From Bacteroidota bacterium (GTDB lineage: Bacteria; Bacteroidota; Ignavibacteria; Palsa-1295): a stretch of DNA of 64,000 nucleotides. The stretch's first letter is position 1. Every line of letters starts with the position of its first letter. The position numbers and the translations under genes were made by a program. Where the stretch lies: positions 1-64,000 of the forward strand of contig JAUZNX010000017.1 in NCBI GenBank assembly GCA_030706745.1, given 5' to 3'. The notes below the pieces were generated by a model. The model saw nothing but the letters and a program-made list of their open reading frames with translations. It did not search any database and was not told where the DNA came from. Shown in pieces: positions 44,403 to 53,042 of this stretch.

Positions 44403-44711
44403 ATGACAGGGCATGAGCTACACTATATTACCGAGGCCATAGTAATCGGCGAGCACACTCTGCAGGTCGTATTTGAAGATGGCTTCTCACGGGAAATCAA
44501 TCTCAGCCCGGTACTTGCCGGCAGGCTCCTTGGCCCATTAAACGACCCGGCGTTTTTCAAACGCGTAAGGCTCAACACGAAATATGGCAGCCTGGAGTGG
44601 CCGAATGGCGCGGACTTCGATCCCGAACTATTGTATCATTGGGATCGCTACTTCCCCGCGCTGAAAGAAGCCGCCGATCAATGGAACCATCGCGAACGAA
44701 ATGGAGGATAG
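44403..44711 (+). CDS. DUF2442 domain protein
   Basis: The product has 102 residues with the DUF2442 pattern: LQVVFEDGFSREINLSPVL, a PLNDPAFFKRVRLNTKYGSL stretch, then EWPNGADFDPELLY. The function of the family is unknown; members are often next to toxin-antitoxin DUF4160 genes, but none is here. It is monocistronic. A box TATTTTTG (44388-44395) fits the Bacteroidota -7 consensus only 7 bp before the ATG, which would make a leaderless transcript if used. It is convergent with the HMA-domain gene. Confidence 0.85.
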   Translation: MTGHELHYITEAIVIGEHTLQVVFEDGFSREINLSPVLAGRLLGPLNDPAFFKRVRLNTKYGSLEWPNGADFDPELLYHWDRYFPALKEAADQWNHRERNGG

Positions 44712-44724
44712 CTCTGCCGCTGGT

Positions 44725-44940
44725 TCACGCCGCAACTGGCTGAATTTCAAATCCAGCTTCTGTCACCGCTTTCACAATCTCCGCGGCAGAAAGCTGTTCT
44801 CCGGTGACGGTCAGCAATCTCGCTGGCGTCGAAGTATCGACCTTCCACTCCTTGACACTTGGTACTGAGTTAAGGTGCGGCGTCACACTGGCAATGCATC
44901 CAGCACAATTGATTGATGTCTTGAATTGAAGTGTTTCCAT
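44725..44940 (-). CDS. heavy-metal-associated (CopZ-like) domain protein
   Basis: The product has 71 residues and is one HMA domain with the metal-binding motif INCAGC (positions 10-15). It probably binds Cu(I) and passes it to the P-type ATPase encoded 17 bp upstream on the same strand. Length and motif fit small copper chaperones; the second residue set (LTVTGEQLSAAEIVKAVTEA) completes the fold. It is translated after copA in a likely two-gene operon. Confidence 0.92.
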   Translation of the reverse strand: METLQFKTSINCAGCIASVTPHLNSVPSVKEWKVDTSTPARLLTVTGEQLSAAEIVKAVTEAGFEIQPVAA

Positions 44941-44956
44941 ATTTTCTTGTTCGGAA

Positions 44957-47251
44957 TTAGAGTGATAAACGTTTCAAACGCAAGCTGTTGCTGACCACCG
45001 AAACAGAACTGAGCGCCATTGCGGCCCCGGCGATCATCGGGCTCAGAATGTATCCTGTAAAGGGATACAGAACTCCCGCCGCGATTGGAATGCCAATCAC
45101 ATTATAAATGAAGGCCCAGAAAAGATTTTGTTTGACGGTGCGCACCGTTGCACGTGAAAGCTTCATTGCCTTTGGTACTTGTCGCAGATCGGACGAGATG
45201 ATCGTCATGTGGGCAACTTCCATCGCGATGTCTGTACCTGCGCCCATGGCAATCCCGACATCCGCTTGCGCTAGCGCTTCGGAATCGTTGATCCCATCAC
45301 CGATCACAGCCACGATGTGGCCTTTCTTCTGAAGCGTCCGAACATAATCTCCTTTTTCGTTGGGCAGGAGTTCTGCTTCGAACTGGTCCACACCAGTCGT
45401 CTTGGCAACAATCTTCCCGCTTCGTTTGGAGTCTCCGGTCAACATAACGGTCACAATACCGAGGTCGCGCAGACTCTGAATCGCCTCCCGCGAGCCGACC
45501 TTAATCGGATCTCCAATGCTGATTGTCGCGAGCACCTGATGCTTTGTGAAGAAGTAGATGATAGTGTCTCCAGCCTCTTCTTCGGCACGCATTCTTGACT
45601 GCATCGCCATCGGGATGTGCATTCCGAGCGATTCCAGCAGACGAGCGCTTCCAACGTAAAACAACTCATTATCCATTCGTCCCTGCACTCCTCTGCCCGC
45701 CAGCGCTTCGAACTCGGTCAGAACGAGTGGCGCTGATTGGCCTTCCTTAGTAAAGTGCCGGGCGACCGCTTCTGCCAATGGATGTTCCGAGGCGCGTTCG
45801 AGTGCATAAAGGATCGCCGCATATTTTTCAATCTCTGTGATCTCTTCGGCCCAAATTAAGCTCGTAACGGTAGGCTTTCCTTCGGTGATTGTTCCGGTCT
45901 TATCCAGCACGACCGTATCAATCTTGTGGGTGATTTCCAAGCTCTGCGCATCGCGTATCAGAATCCCATTGTCAGCCGCCTTACCCATGCTGACAATCAA
46001 CGCAGTCGGAGTCGCAAGTCCGAGCGCACAAGGACAGGCGATAATTAAGACCGTTACGGATGCCAGCAGCGCCTGTGGTATAAATGAAGTCCCGCTCAAT
46101 AGCATCCATGCAGCGAAAGTCACAAATGAAATCCCAATGACGACGGGGACGAAAATGCCCGCAATCGTATCGACGAGTTTTTCGACGGGCGCTTTACTGC
46201 CTTGCGCTTGCTCAACTCGTCGGATGATCTGAGCGAGCATCGTTGTACTACCGACGGCCTGGGCATCGAGCGTGAGACTCCCCCGCTGATTCAGTGTGCC
46301 AGCGAATACTTTGCTTCCAGGCTGCTTCGCAACGGCAACGGGCTCTCCGGTAAGCATCGATTCGTCAACATAAGACGAGCCGCTGGTGACGATACCATCA
46401 ACGGGTACCCTCTCCCCAGGCCTGATCACCACGGTGTCGTGCATCTGCACTGCTGCGACATGCACGTCCGTCTCTATCCCATTTCGTATGATGCGTACGG
46501 TGGCGGGCTGAAGTCCGATCAACTTTTTTAATGCATCGGAGGTCCGATCCTTCGCTCGGTGCTCCAGCAATGAGCCGAGTGAAATGAACGCAATAACCAC
46601 AGCGGCAGACTCGAAGTAAATCGGCGGCCCCATCGACGACATGCCGTCAGAGAATAGCGTCGGCACGATGGTATTGACCATACTAAATGTAAACGCGATC
46701 CCCGTACTCAGCGCGACGAGCGTATCCATATTAGCATGGAAATGCCGAGCTTGGTTTATTGCGTTGACAAAGTACCGCCGACCAAACCAGAATACGACCG
46801 GAGCGGCAAGAGCAAGTTCAATCCATTTCGCAAGCCACCAACCCGGCGCGAACATCGCCAGGAAGACAACCGGTATTGAGAACAGAAAGGCAAAAATGGT
46901 ATTGGTCTTGAGCTTCCGATAGGACGCTTCCTGCAACTCAGCGAGACTCGTATTATCGGGCTCGGCCTCGAGCAATAAATCATAGCCGGCGTTCCTGACA
47001 CTGCGTTGCACTTCAACCAGACTCAACAAACGCGGTTGATACCGGATCAGGGCCGATTGATTCGCGAAATTTACATTGGCATCCTCCACTCCGGGCAGGG
47101 CATGTAGTGTCTTCTCGACACTGATGGCACACGATGCACAGGACATTCCAGTTACGGGGACTGTGATGGTAAGCGGAGAACTCGTACCCGCTCGACGCGA
47201 CAGATTCTCAGCCACGGGAGTCCCTACCTGCTCTGGAGTCACTCTATTCAT
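44957..47251 (-). CDS. copA: copper-translocating P1B-type ATPase
   Basis: The product has 764 residues. One N-terminal HMA domain has GMSCASC (C38, C41). Eight-helix membrane region with CPCALGLATP; actuator TGEP (DESMLTGEPVAV); phosphorylation DKTGTITEGKP; nucleotide-binding SEHPLAEA; hinge GDGINDSEALAQADV. These place it in the Cu+ exporting group. Only one HMA domain is present, where many have two, and the small HMA protein downstream may replace the other. It moves Cu(I) out of the cytoplasm at the inner membrane. A TATAAT box lies before the start. Confidence 0.96.
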   Translation of the reverse strand: MNRVTPEQVGTPVAENLSRRAGTSSPLTITVPVTGMSCASCAISVEKTLHALPGVEDANVNFANQSALIRYQPRLLSLVEVQRSVRNAGYDLLLEAEPDNTSLAELQEASYRKLKTNTIFAFLFSIPVVFLAMFAPGWWLAKWIELALAAPVVFWFGRRYFVNAINQARHFHANMDTLVALSTGIAFTFSMVNTIVPTLFSDGMSSMGPPIYFESAAVVIAFISLGSLLEHRAKDRTSDALKKLIGLQPATVRIIRNGIETDVHVAAVQMHDTVVIRPGERVPVDGIVTSGSSYVDESMLTGEPVAVAKQPGSKVFAGTLNQRGSLTLDAQAVGSTTMLAQIIRRVEQAQGSKAPVEKLVDTIAGIFVPVVIGISFVTFAAWMLLSGTSFIPQALLASVTVLIIACPCALGLATPTALIVSMGKAADNGILIRDAQSLEITHKIDTVVLDKTGTITEGKPTVTSLIWAEEITEIEKYAAILYALERASEHPLAEAVARHFTKEGQSAPLVLTEFEALAGRGVQGRMDNELFYVGSARLLESLGMHIPMAMQSRMRAEEEAGDTIIYFFTKHQVLATISIGDPIKVGSREAIQSLRDLGIVTVMLTGDSKRSGKIVAKTTGVDQFEAELLPNEKGDYVRTLQKKGHIVAVIGDGINDSEALAQADVGIAMGAGTDIAMEVAHMTIISSDLRQVPKAMKLSRATVRTVKQNLFWAFIYNVIGIPIAAGVLYPFTGYILSPMIAGAAMALSSVSVVSNSLRLKRLSL

Positions 47252-47272
47252 AACGGTGGTAGACCAACCACC

Positions 47273-47325
47273 ATTATAACGAAAAACTTGGCCAAAGGAT
47301 ACGCCAGGCCATTATTAGTTAATAA
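47273..47325 (-). promoter_or_regulatory. candidate copA promoter and operator
   Basis: On the minus strand a perfect TATAAT (47278-47273) lies 22 bp before the copA start. Its -35 region is poor (TATCCT at 17-bp spacing), as in activator-dependent promoters. Upstream lies a perfect palindrome (ttatta, two bases, taataa) at 47312-47325. No copper regulator gene is adjacent. Confidence 0.35.
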
Positions 47326-47340
47326 CGACCCAGTAAATGC

Positions 47341-48063
47341 TCAATAACCCGGAAACTCCTCGAAGCGAACATTGTCCTCGTCGGCACCAGCTTCGGCCAG
47401 CATCTTGCGCATCGCCGAAACGAATCCCGGAGGGCCAGCAAGATAAAATATCGGTGTCGCAAGATCAATCACATGCCGCTCGATCATGTCTTTGGTTATG
47501 AAACCATGATCTCCATGCCACTTCTGCTCCGATTTCTCCATCGCTGTCATCGTTGGAACGTAGTGGAAATTCGGATCGGAATGATCGAGCGCCATCAGCG
47601 TGTCAAGAAAGGGAGCATCTTCTGGAGTATTATTGGAGTGAAATAGAAAGAGCTGGTGCTGCAACCGCTTGTGCAAGGCATCCTTGACAATACTCATAAA
47701 TGGAGTAATACCAATGCCTCCGGCCAAGAATACCGCCGGCTTAGAAGCGTTCTTATGCAGAGTAAATGACCCATATGGTCCGTCCCACGATAGTTCTGTG
47801 CCTGCAGGTGCGCTTCCAATGGTCCGCTTGAAAGCAGTATCACGCATCCGCGTGGCGAATTCGAGCTCCGGCTCGTGCGGAGCGCTGACGAGGGAAAAGG
47901 TCCGAACCGGCCCTTCTGCATCCATGTCTTTTGGCTCGATCAAGGTGAGATCGATCGTCTGACCAGCTTCATATTCAAATCCATTGGGCCGATCGAGATG
48001 AAACGCCCGTGTGCCATTCGCTATTAGGTCGCTGCCTAGAATCTTTAGTCGTTTGTCTGCCAT
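47341..48063 (-). CDS. FAD-dependent ferredoxin-NADP reductase-like protein
   Basis: The product has 240 residues from ATG 48063 (MADKRLKILGSDL), the normal family start. The FAD domain has RTFSLVSAP (RxxS) and a GQTIDLTLIEP strand; the NAD(P) domain has AVFLAGGIGITPFMSI and FYLAGPPGFVSAMRKML. There is no 2Fe-2S or haem domain. It is a cytoplasmic one-chain reductase of the FNR superfamily; the partner is unknown. It lies upstream of copA on the same strand, but an 89-bp gap with a promoter-like box suggests separate transcription. The frame extends 16 codons upstream without support. Confidence 0.9.
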   Translation of the reverse strand: MADKRLKILGSDLIANGTRAFHLDRPNGFEYEAGQTIDLTLIEPKDMDAEGPVRTFSLVSAPHEPELEFATRMRDTAFKRTIGSAPAGTELSWDGPYGSFTLHKNASKPAVFLAGGIGITPFMSIVKDALHKRLQHQLFLFHSNNTPEDAPFLDTLMALDHSDPNFHYVPTMTAMEKSEQKWHGDHGFITKDMIERHVIDLATPIFYLAGPPGFVSAMRKMLAEAGADEDNVRFEEFPGY

Positions 48064-48207
48064 ATGTATTCCTCGTACAAAAATAGCTGATTCTGGAGTG
48101 ATGATTTCCAAAATGCCCTTGCCTTCCTGAGTGTTCTACCCACATGAGACACATTCCTGGACCAACCGCATTCGATAAAGTCAATCAAATTAGATAACTC
48201 ATAGACC

Positions 48208-49608
48208 ATGCGCCTCTATTTCATTGGAATCTGTGGTACGGCGATGGGCAATGGCGCGCTGCTATTACGCGCTCTTGGCCACGAAGTCAGCGGCTCGGAT
48301 GATAGCATCTATCCTCCCATGTCCTTGTTGCTCGCCGAGCAGGGGATAACGATGCTTCCTGGTTATCGAACTGAGAACCTCAATCCCGCGCCGGATCTGG
48401 TTATAATCGGCAACGCGATGTCGCGCGGGAATATCGAAGTCGAGACGGTGCTTGACCGGCGGTTGCCGTTCACGTCCCTGCCGGAATTGCTCAAGCGAGA
48501 GGTTATCCAGGGAAAAACCTCTGTTGTTGTGACCGGGACACACGGCAAATCGACGACATCTTCGCTCATGGCATGGACCCTCGAATCTGCCGGGCGCCGG
48601 CCAACTTTCCTGATTGGCGGGATTCCTGAAAATTTCGGACAGGGCTATCAAGCTCAACCTGACAGCGAGTTCGTCGTGCTCGAAGGCGACGAATACGACA
48701 CGGCATTTTTCGATAAACGCTCGAAATTTATACACTACCTGCCGTCGACGCTGATTATCAACAATATTGAATTCGATCACGCCGATATCTTCGCATCGAT
48801 CGATGAGATTAAGCTCACCTTCCGGCGGGCCGTGAATCTCGTGCCACGGAATGGTGTCGTTATTGCCAACGCTGACGATGACAATGTGAACGAAGTTATA
48901 CTGGGCTCTCAGGCACCCGTCGTAACTTTCGGAATCAGTAGAAACGCCAACTTTCGCGCGCTCGATATTCAGTACACAGACCACTCGTCCCGGTTCCGCG
49001 TTCAAGCCGTTGGGCATCCAGAGGCGACATTAGAGATTCCGATGCTGGGCGAGTTCAATGTCCGGAATGCCCTCGCCGTCACTGCAGCCGCGCGGCATCA
49101 TGGACTCTCCTTCGATGAAATTCAGACCGCATTCACGCAATTCAAGAGCATCAAGCGCCGCTTGGAAAAGAAGGGCGAGTTTGGTGGCGTCACGGTTTAT
49201 GATGATTTCGCGCACCATCCGACGGCCATCCGTGCAACGCTGCAAGCGCTCCGCCAACGTCATCCAAAGGAACGACTGATTGCTATCTTTGAACCTCGCT
49301 CGAACACGACTCGCCGCAACATATTCCAGAAAGAGCTTGCCGAGTGTTTCGATGACGCCAACATCGTCTTTATGTCACAGATTGCCCGTCTGCACCTTCT
49401 GAAGGAAGAAGAGCGCTTGAATCCCGAAACCGTAATGGACGACCTGCGCCATCGCGGGAAGGATGCGTATTACTTGCCGGATGCCCCTGCCATCGCCGAG
49501 AAAGTCGGCGAAGTATCGAAATCCGGAGATGTCGTGATCGTGATGAGCAATGGGAGTTTCGGCGGCCTTCATGACCTGCTGAGGCAAATTTTGAGCAACG
49601 CGGAATAG
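48208..49608 (+). CDS. mpl: UDP-MurNAc:L-Ala-gamma-D-Glu-meso-DAP ligase
   Basis: The product has 466 residues and is a Mur-ligase: Rossmann start MRLYFIGICGTAMGNGALLL, ATP loop VTGTHGKSTTSSL, the family signature IINNIEFDHADIF that distinguishes Mpl from MurC, and the C-terminal domain with YDDFAHHPTAI and FEPRSNTTRRN. It attaches the recycled tripeptide to UDP-MurNAc, so the organism recycles a meso-DAP peptidoglycan. It is the first of a + strand run of envelope and translation genes. Confidence 0.95.
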   Translation: MRLYFIGICGTAMGNGALLLRALGHEVSGSDDSIYPPMSLLLAEQGITMLPGYRTENLNPAPDLVIIGNAMSRGNIEVETVLDRRLPFTSLPELLKREVIQGKTSVVVTGTHGKSTTSSLMAWTLESAGRRPTFLIGGIPENFGQGYQAQPDSEFVVLEGDEYDTAFFDKRSKFIHYLPSTLIINNIEFDHADIFASIDEIKLTFRRAVNLVPRNGVVIANADDDNVNEVILGSQAPVVTFGISRNANFRALDIQYTDHSSRFRVQAVGHPEATLEIPMLGEFNVRNALAVTAAARHHGLSFDEIQTAFTQFKSIKRRLEKKGEFGGVTVYDDFAHHPTAIRATLQALRQRHPKERLIAIFEPRSNTTRRNIFQKELAECFDDANIVFMSQIARLHLLKEEERLNPETVMDDLRHRGKDAYYLPDAPAIAEKVGEVSKSGDVVIVMSNGSFGGLHDLLRQILSNAE

Positions 49609-49683
49609 GCAACGGGTTCGGAATTGAAACTTCTTCCACGGCGCGGGGTTTAAACGATACGTGCATTTAGGCCTCTAAGAACC

Positions 49684-50205
49684 ATGAGAATTTTCATCGC
49701 AGCTTTCCTCCTTTGTACATCCCTCACCATTACCGCTGAGGCACAGTTTCGCTCGGACATTCAGAAGCAGGACCCGCCGTTGAACACTGCCGACGCAATG
49801 AAGGGAGGCGACTTCTTTTCCACGCTGCTCGATCCCGCGCGCTTCTCGATGCATCAGACATATTCTATGTCAGTCATGTCCTCCGGCATGGGTAATTATG
49901 GCTTGAGCATGTTCACAAACACCTTCAGCTATAAGGCGTCTGACGATCTCTTTATCTCTGCCGATGTCTCGGCCGTTTATTCGCCGTTTAGCTCGTTTGG
50001 AAGCGCATTTCAGAATCAAATGAATGGCATCTACCTGACCAATGCCCGGCTCGACTGGAAGCTTGGAGAGAATACATTCATGCGCGTTGAATACGTCGGT
50101 GGGCCACCCAGTTATGGCTACAATCCATTCGGCTACGATTCGTATAATCCATTCTCGAATGGATTAACTAGCACCCCGCCCCCTGCCAAACTGCCCGGAC
50201 ATTAA
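49684..50205 (+). CDS. exported protein of unknown function
   Basis: The product has 173 residues. The signal peptide is MRIFIAAFLLCTSLTITAEA followed by Q. The mature protein is rich in Ser/Met/Phe/Tyr strands (HQTYSMSVMSSGMGNYGLSM, FISADVSAVYSPFSSFG, NARLDWKLGENTFMRVEYVG) with a low-complexity end (PSYGYNPFGYDSYNPFSNG). It is probably a small outer-membrane or periplasmic protein. It ends 9 bp before the LytR_C gene and is likely co-transcribed. No family is recognised. Confidence 0.75.
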   Translation: MRIFIAAFLLCTSLTITAEAQFRSDIQKQDPPLNTADAMKGGDFFSTLLDPARFSMHQTYSMSVMSSGMGNYGLSMFTNTFSYKASDDLFISADVSAVYSPFSSFGSAFQNQMNGIYLTNARLDWKLGENTFMRVEYVGGPPSYGYNPFGYDSYNPFSNGLTSTPPPAKLPGH

Positions 50206-50214
50206 GACCATCAT

Positions 50215-50727
50215 TTGGCCAGACGGCGGCTTATCGATCGAATCATTGGCGGTAGCGAGCGAGAGCGCGAACGACGCCGACGCCTTGCTGCCCAATTCGC
50301 ATCCTGGATCTTTGTCGGAATTGTCGTATTACTCGTGGGCTTGCTTGGGGCACAGTTCTTTACCAGAACGGTTCTCACTCACCCGGTAAGTGGTGAACTT
50401 GATCGGCCCGATATGCTCGTCCGGAAAGGCGAGCGGATTCAGGTCAATGTGCTTAATGGTTCGAACCGCTCGCGGGTCGCGCTTCGGTTTACCGATTATC
50501 TGCGTGCCCGAAAGTTCGATGTCGTCCATATTGACAACTACAAGGATACCGGTGTCGCACGATCGTTTCTCGTCGATCGCGTCGGCGATAGCATCTCCGC
50601 TAAGAAGCTCGCGTATGCTCTCGGAATCGAAGACTCGCTCATTCGGCGTGATATTGACACCGAAGAATATGTTAAGGCCGATGTCATAATCGGTAAGGAT
50701 TTTCCGCAACTCAAACCAATGAAGTAG
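50215..50727 (+). CDS. LytR_C domain membrane protein
   Basis: The product has 170 residues starting with TTG. Basic N-terminus (GSERERERRRRLAAQF), one membrane helix (about 29-48, WIFVGIVVLLVGLLGAQFF), then a LytR C-terminal-type domain (IQVNVLNGSNRSRVALRFTD, VVHIDNYKDTG, ADVIIGKDFPQL). It lacks the catalytic LCP domain. It probably binds cell-wall components in the periplasm. It is followed by rsfS after 14 bp, a common neighbourhood for this protein. Confidence 0.85.
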   Translation: MARRRLIDRIIGGSERERERRRRLAAQFASWIFVGIVVLLVGLLGAQFFTRTVLTHPVSGELDRPDMLVRKGERIQVNVLNGSNRSRVALRFTDYLRARKFDVVHIDNYKDTGVARSFLVDRVGDSISAKKLAYALGIEDSLIRRDIDTEEYVKADVIIGKDFPQLKPMK

Positions 50728-50741
50728 CCAGCACACCCAGA

Positions 50742-51383
50742 ATGGGAAAAACGCTCAAAAAGAAGACAACTCCAAAATCGAAATCGGCCATTGATAAGAA
50801 GCCTGCTCTCGGATCGAAGCCGGCCAAGAAAAGTCCCACAGCGAAGAGGCCCGCAGCCAAGCGGCCTGCAGCGAAGACGCTGGCACGAACACCCCGGCCA
50901 ACGCCGCAAGCCGAAGATCCAATTCGCGTGGCCGCCCTCAAGGCTGCTCAGTATGCCATCGAAAAGAAGGCGGAGGCCGTCCGTCTGCTCGATTTGCGGA
51001 AGGTCACCACGATGACGGACTTTTTCGTCATTGCCACTGGCACCAGTGACCGCCAAGTCAAAGCTATCGCCGAAAACGTAATCGCCGAAATGCGGGACAC
51101 CGAGGGAATCCCGGCATGGCGAAGTGAAGGTTGGGAGCGCCTGGACTGGGTCCTCATTGATTTTGTCGATTTTGTGGTTCATGTATTCCAGGAAGAAGCC
51201 CGGAAATATTACAATTTGGAGCGGCTCTGGGGAGATGCCCTGACAATTGATGTCGAGGACACCTCACGGCCGAAGCGCAGAAAAGCTTCGAAGGCTCCAT
51301 CTGCGGAGGGCGCCCGGGCCACACCACGACGAAAGTCGGCAGTCCGGGTCATCAGCGAGTTCAAGCACGTAGGGACGAAATAG
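50742..51383 (+). CDS. rsfS: ribosome silencing factor with basic tails
   Basis: The product has 213 residues. The RsfS core (about 58-165: VAALKAAQYAIEKKAEAVRLL, MTDFFVIATGTSDRQVKAIA, DWVLIDFVDFVVHVFQEEAR, YYNLERLWGD) matches the ~110-residue family, which binds uL14 on the 50S subunit and blocks subunit joining. It is preceded by a ~57-residue Lys/Ala/Pro-rich tail (KRPAAKRPAAK) and followed by a ~48-residue basic tail (KRRKASKA, PRRKSAV), resembling histone-H1-like extensions. These may bind rRNA. The start ATG 50742 is clear. Confidence 0.93.
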   Translation: MGKTLKKKTTPKSKSAIDKKPALGSKPAKKSPTAKRPAAKRPAAKTLARTPRPTPQAEDPIRVAALKAAQYAIEKKAEAVRLLDLRKVTTMTDFFVIATGTSDRQVKAIAENVIAEMRDTEGIPAWRSEGWERLDWVLIDFVDFVVHVFQEEARKYYNLERLWGDALTIDVEDTSRPKRRKASKAPSAEGARATPRRKSAVRVISEFKHVGTK

Positions 51384-51403
51384 TTAGGAAGTCGGAGATA
51401 CAA

Positions 51404-53038
51404 ATGGAGGTTTATTTGGGGCGGCATTTCCGCTCTGCGCTCGATCGCTTGGGCGCGCCGAACGATACCCGTGTGGAATTCGAAATTCCGCAGAATGCGT
51501 CGCATGGCGATCTTTCTACGAATGTCGCAATGACACTCGCCAAGCCGCTCAAAAAGTCGCCTCGCCAGATCGCACAGGAAATCATTGGGCACCTCGATCT
51601 CGATAGTGGTTACGTGCGCTCGATCGATATCGCCGGTCCGGGCTTCATCAACGTGACATTCAGTAAGACCTATCTCATCGATCAGTTGCGCGCGCTGCTC
51701 GATGAAGGCGCGAGATTTGGACGCACGCGGACAAACGAGGGCAAGGCCATCAATCTCGAGTGGGTCAGCGCCAACCCGACCGGAAGGCTCCATGCTGGCC
51801 ATGGCAGACAAGTTTGCCTGGGTCAGGCGATCGCGAATCTCCTCGAATGGACGGGCGGAAATCTTACGCGCGAGTATTATTTCAACAATGCCGGCAACCA
51901 AATGGCGAATCTCGCCAAGTCGGTGCGCGTCCGATATTTGCAGCAGTTGGGCGAGCAAATCGAACTGAATGATGACGGCTACCGCGGCGAAGAGATCGTC
52001 GACATCGCCAAGCAAATGGTCGCTGAGTTCGGCGAATCGAAACGAGGCGCTCCCCTTTCGGTCTTCCAGTCCTACGGTGAACAAGCTAACTTTGGCAGCA
52101 TCCGGTCGACCCTCGATCGACTGGGCGTCCACCATGACGTCTTCTTCAATGAGAATTCGCTGTACGACTCGGGCGCGGTTGAATCGACGATCCGCGAGTT
52201 CAAAGAGCACAACTTGGCCTATGAAAAGGATGGCGCCTTGTGGCTCAAGCTCTCCGAAATGGGAGAGAAAGAAGACCGGGTGATTGTGAAATCCTCAGGC
52301 GAACCAACGTACCGCCTGCCAGATATCTGCTATCATCGCAACAAACTGGGCCGGGGCTACGACCAGATCATTGACATCTTTGGCGCCGATCATATCGCCA
52401 CGATTGCCGATGTCCTTGCGGCTCTCCGTGCATTAGGATACGACACCGCGCGAATCAAGGTCATCATTCATCAGATGGTCTCGTTCGTTTCGGGTGGCGA
52501 ATTGATCATGTTCTCGAAGCGGAGCGGTGGTGCATATACGCTCGACGAATTGATCGAGGATGTCGGAGCCGATGCTGCCAAGTTCTTCTTCAACATGCGC
52601 TCGGCCGGTTCACATTTGGAGTTCGATGTGGAACTTGCCAAAGAGCAATCCGAAAAGAACCCTGTCTATTACGTGCAGTATGCGCATGCTCGCATTGCGA
52701 GCATTCTTCGATTTGCAGAACAGCAAGGTCTTGATATCAGCCAGGTCGAGCGGGCCGATCTGACCATACTCGATCATGTCGAAGAGCACGCACTCATTAA
52801 AGTCTTGCTCCGCTTTCCAACGGTCCTGGACCGATCCGCCGTTTCGCTTGCCCCGCATCATGTCTGCGAGTATCTTCGCGAGGTCGCGCAACAGTTCCAT
52901 AAGTTCTATCACGACTGCCGCATTGTCGGAAGTGCGCCGGAGCTACAATCTGCGCGGCTTGCGCTCACACTCGCTGCCAAGCGCGTTTTGGCCGGCGGCT
53001 GTGCCGTGCTCGACGTGACTGCGCCGGAAAGCATGTAA
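51404..53038 (+). CDS. argS: arginyl-tRNA synthetase
   Basis: The product has 544 residues and is a class I synthetase charging tRNA-Arg. The N-terminal Add1 domain begins LGRHFRSALDRLG; the HIGH-type motif is SANPTGRLHAGHGRQ; the KMSKS-type site is IMFSKRSGG; the C-terminal DALR anticodon-binding domain follows (from YVQYAHARIASILRF). Length is normal. It lies 20 bp after rsfS and 4 bp before the CorC gene, so is co-transcribed with both. Confidence 0.97.
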   Translation: MEVYLGRHFRSALDRLGAPNDTRVEFEIPQNASHGDLSTNVAMTLAKPLKKSPRQIAQEIIGHLDLDSGYVRSIDIAGPGFINVTFSKTYLIDQLRALLDEGARFGRTRTNEGKAINLEWVSANPTGRLHAGHGRQVCLGQAIANLLEWTGGNLTREYYFNNAGNQMANLAKSVRVRYLQQLGEQIELNDDGYRGEEIVDIAKQMVAEFGESKRGAPLSVFQSYGEQANFGSIRSTLDRLGVHHDVFFNENSLYDSGAVESTIREFKEHNLAYEKDGALWLKLSEMGEKEDRVIVKSSGEPTYRLPDICYHRNKLGRGYDQIIDIFGADHIATIADVLAALRALGYDTARIKVIIHQMVSFVSGGELIMFSKRSGGAYTLDELIEDVGADAAKFFFNMRSAGSHLEFDVELAKEQSEKNPVYYVQYAHARIASILRFAEQQGLDISQVERADLTILDHVEEHALIKVLLRFPTVLDRSAVSLAPHHVCEYLREVAQQFHKFYHDCRIVGSAPELQSARLALTLAAKRVLAGGCAVLDVTAPESM

Positions 53039-53042
53039 CCCG

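Noticed and set aside
51209-52210. 333-codon frame antisense to rsfS and argS
   Set aside because: Both sense genes are certain from their catalytic motifs; long antisense frames are common in GC-rich codons.
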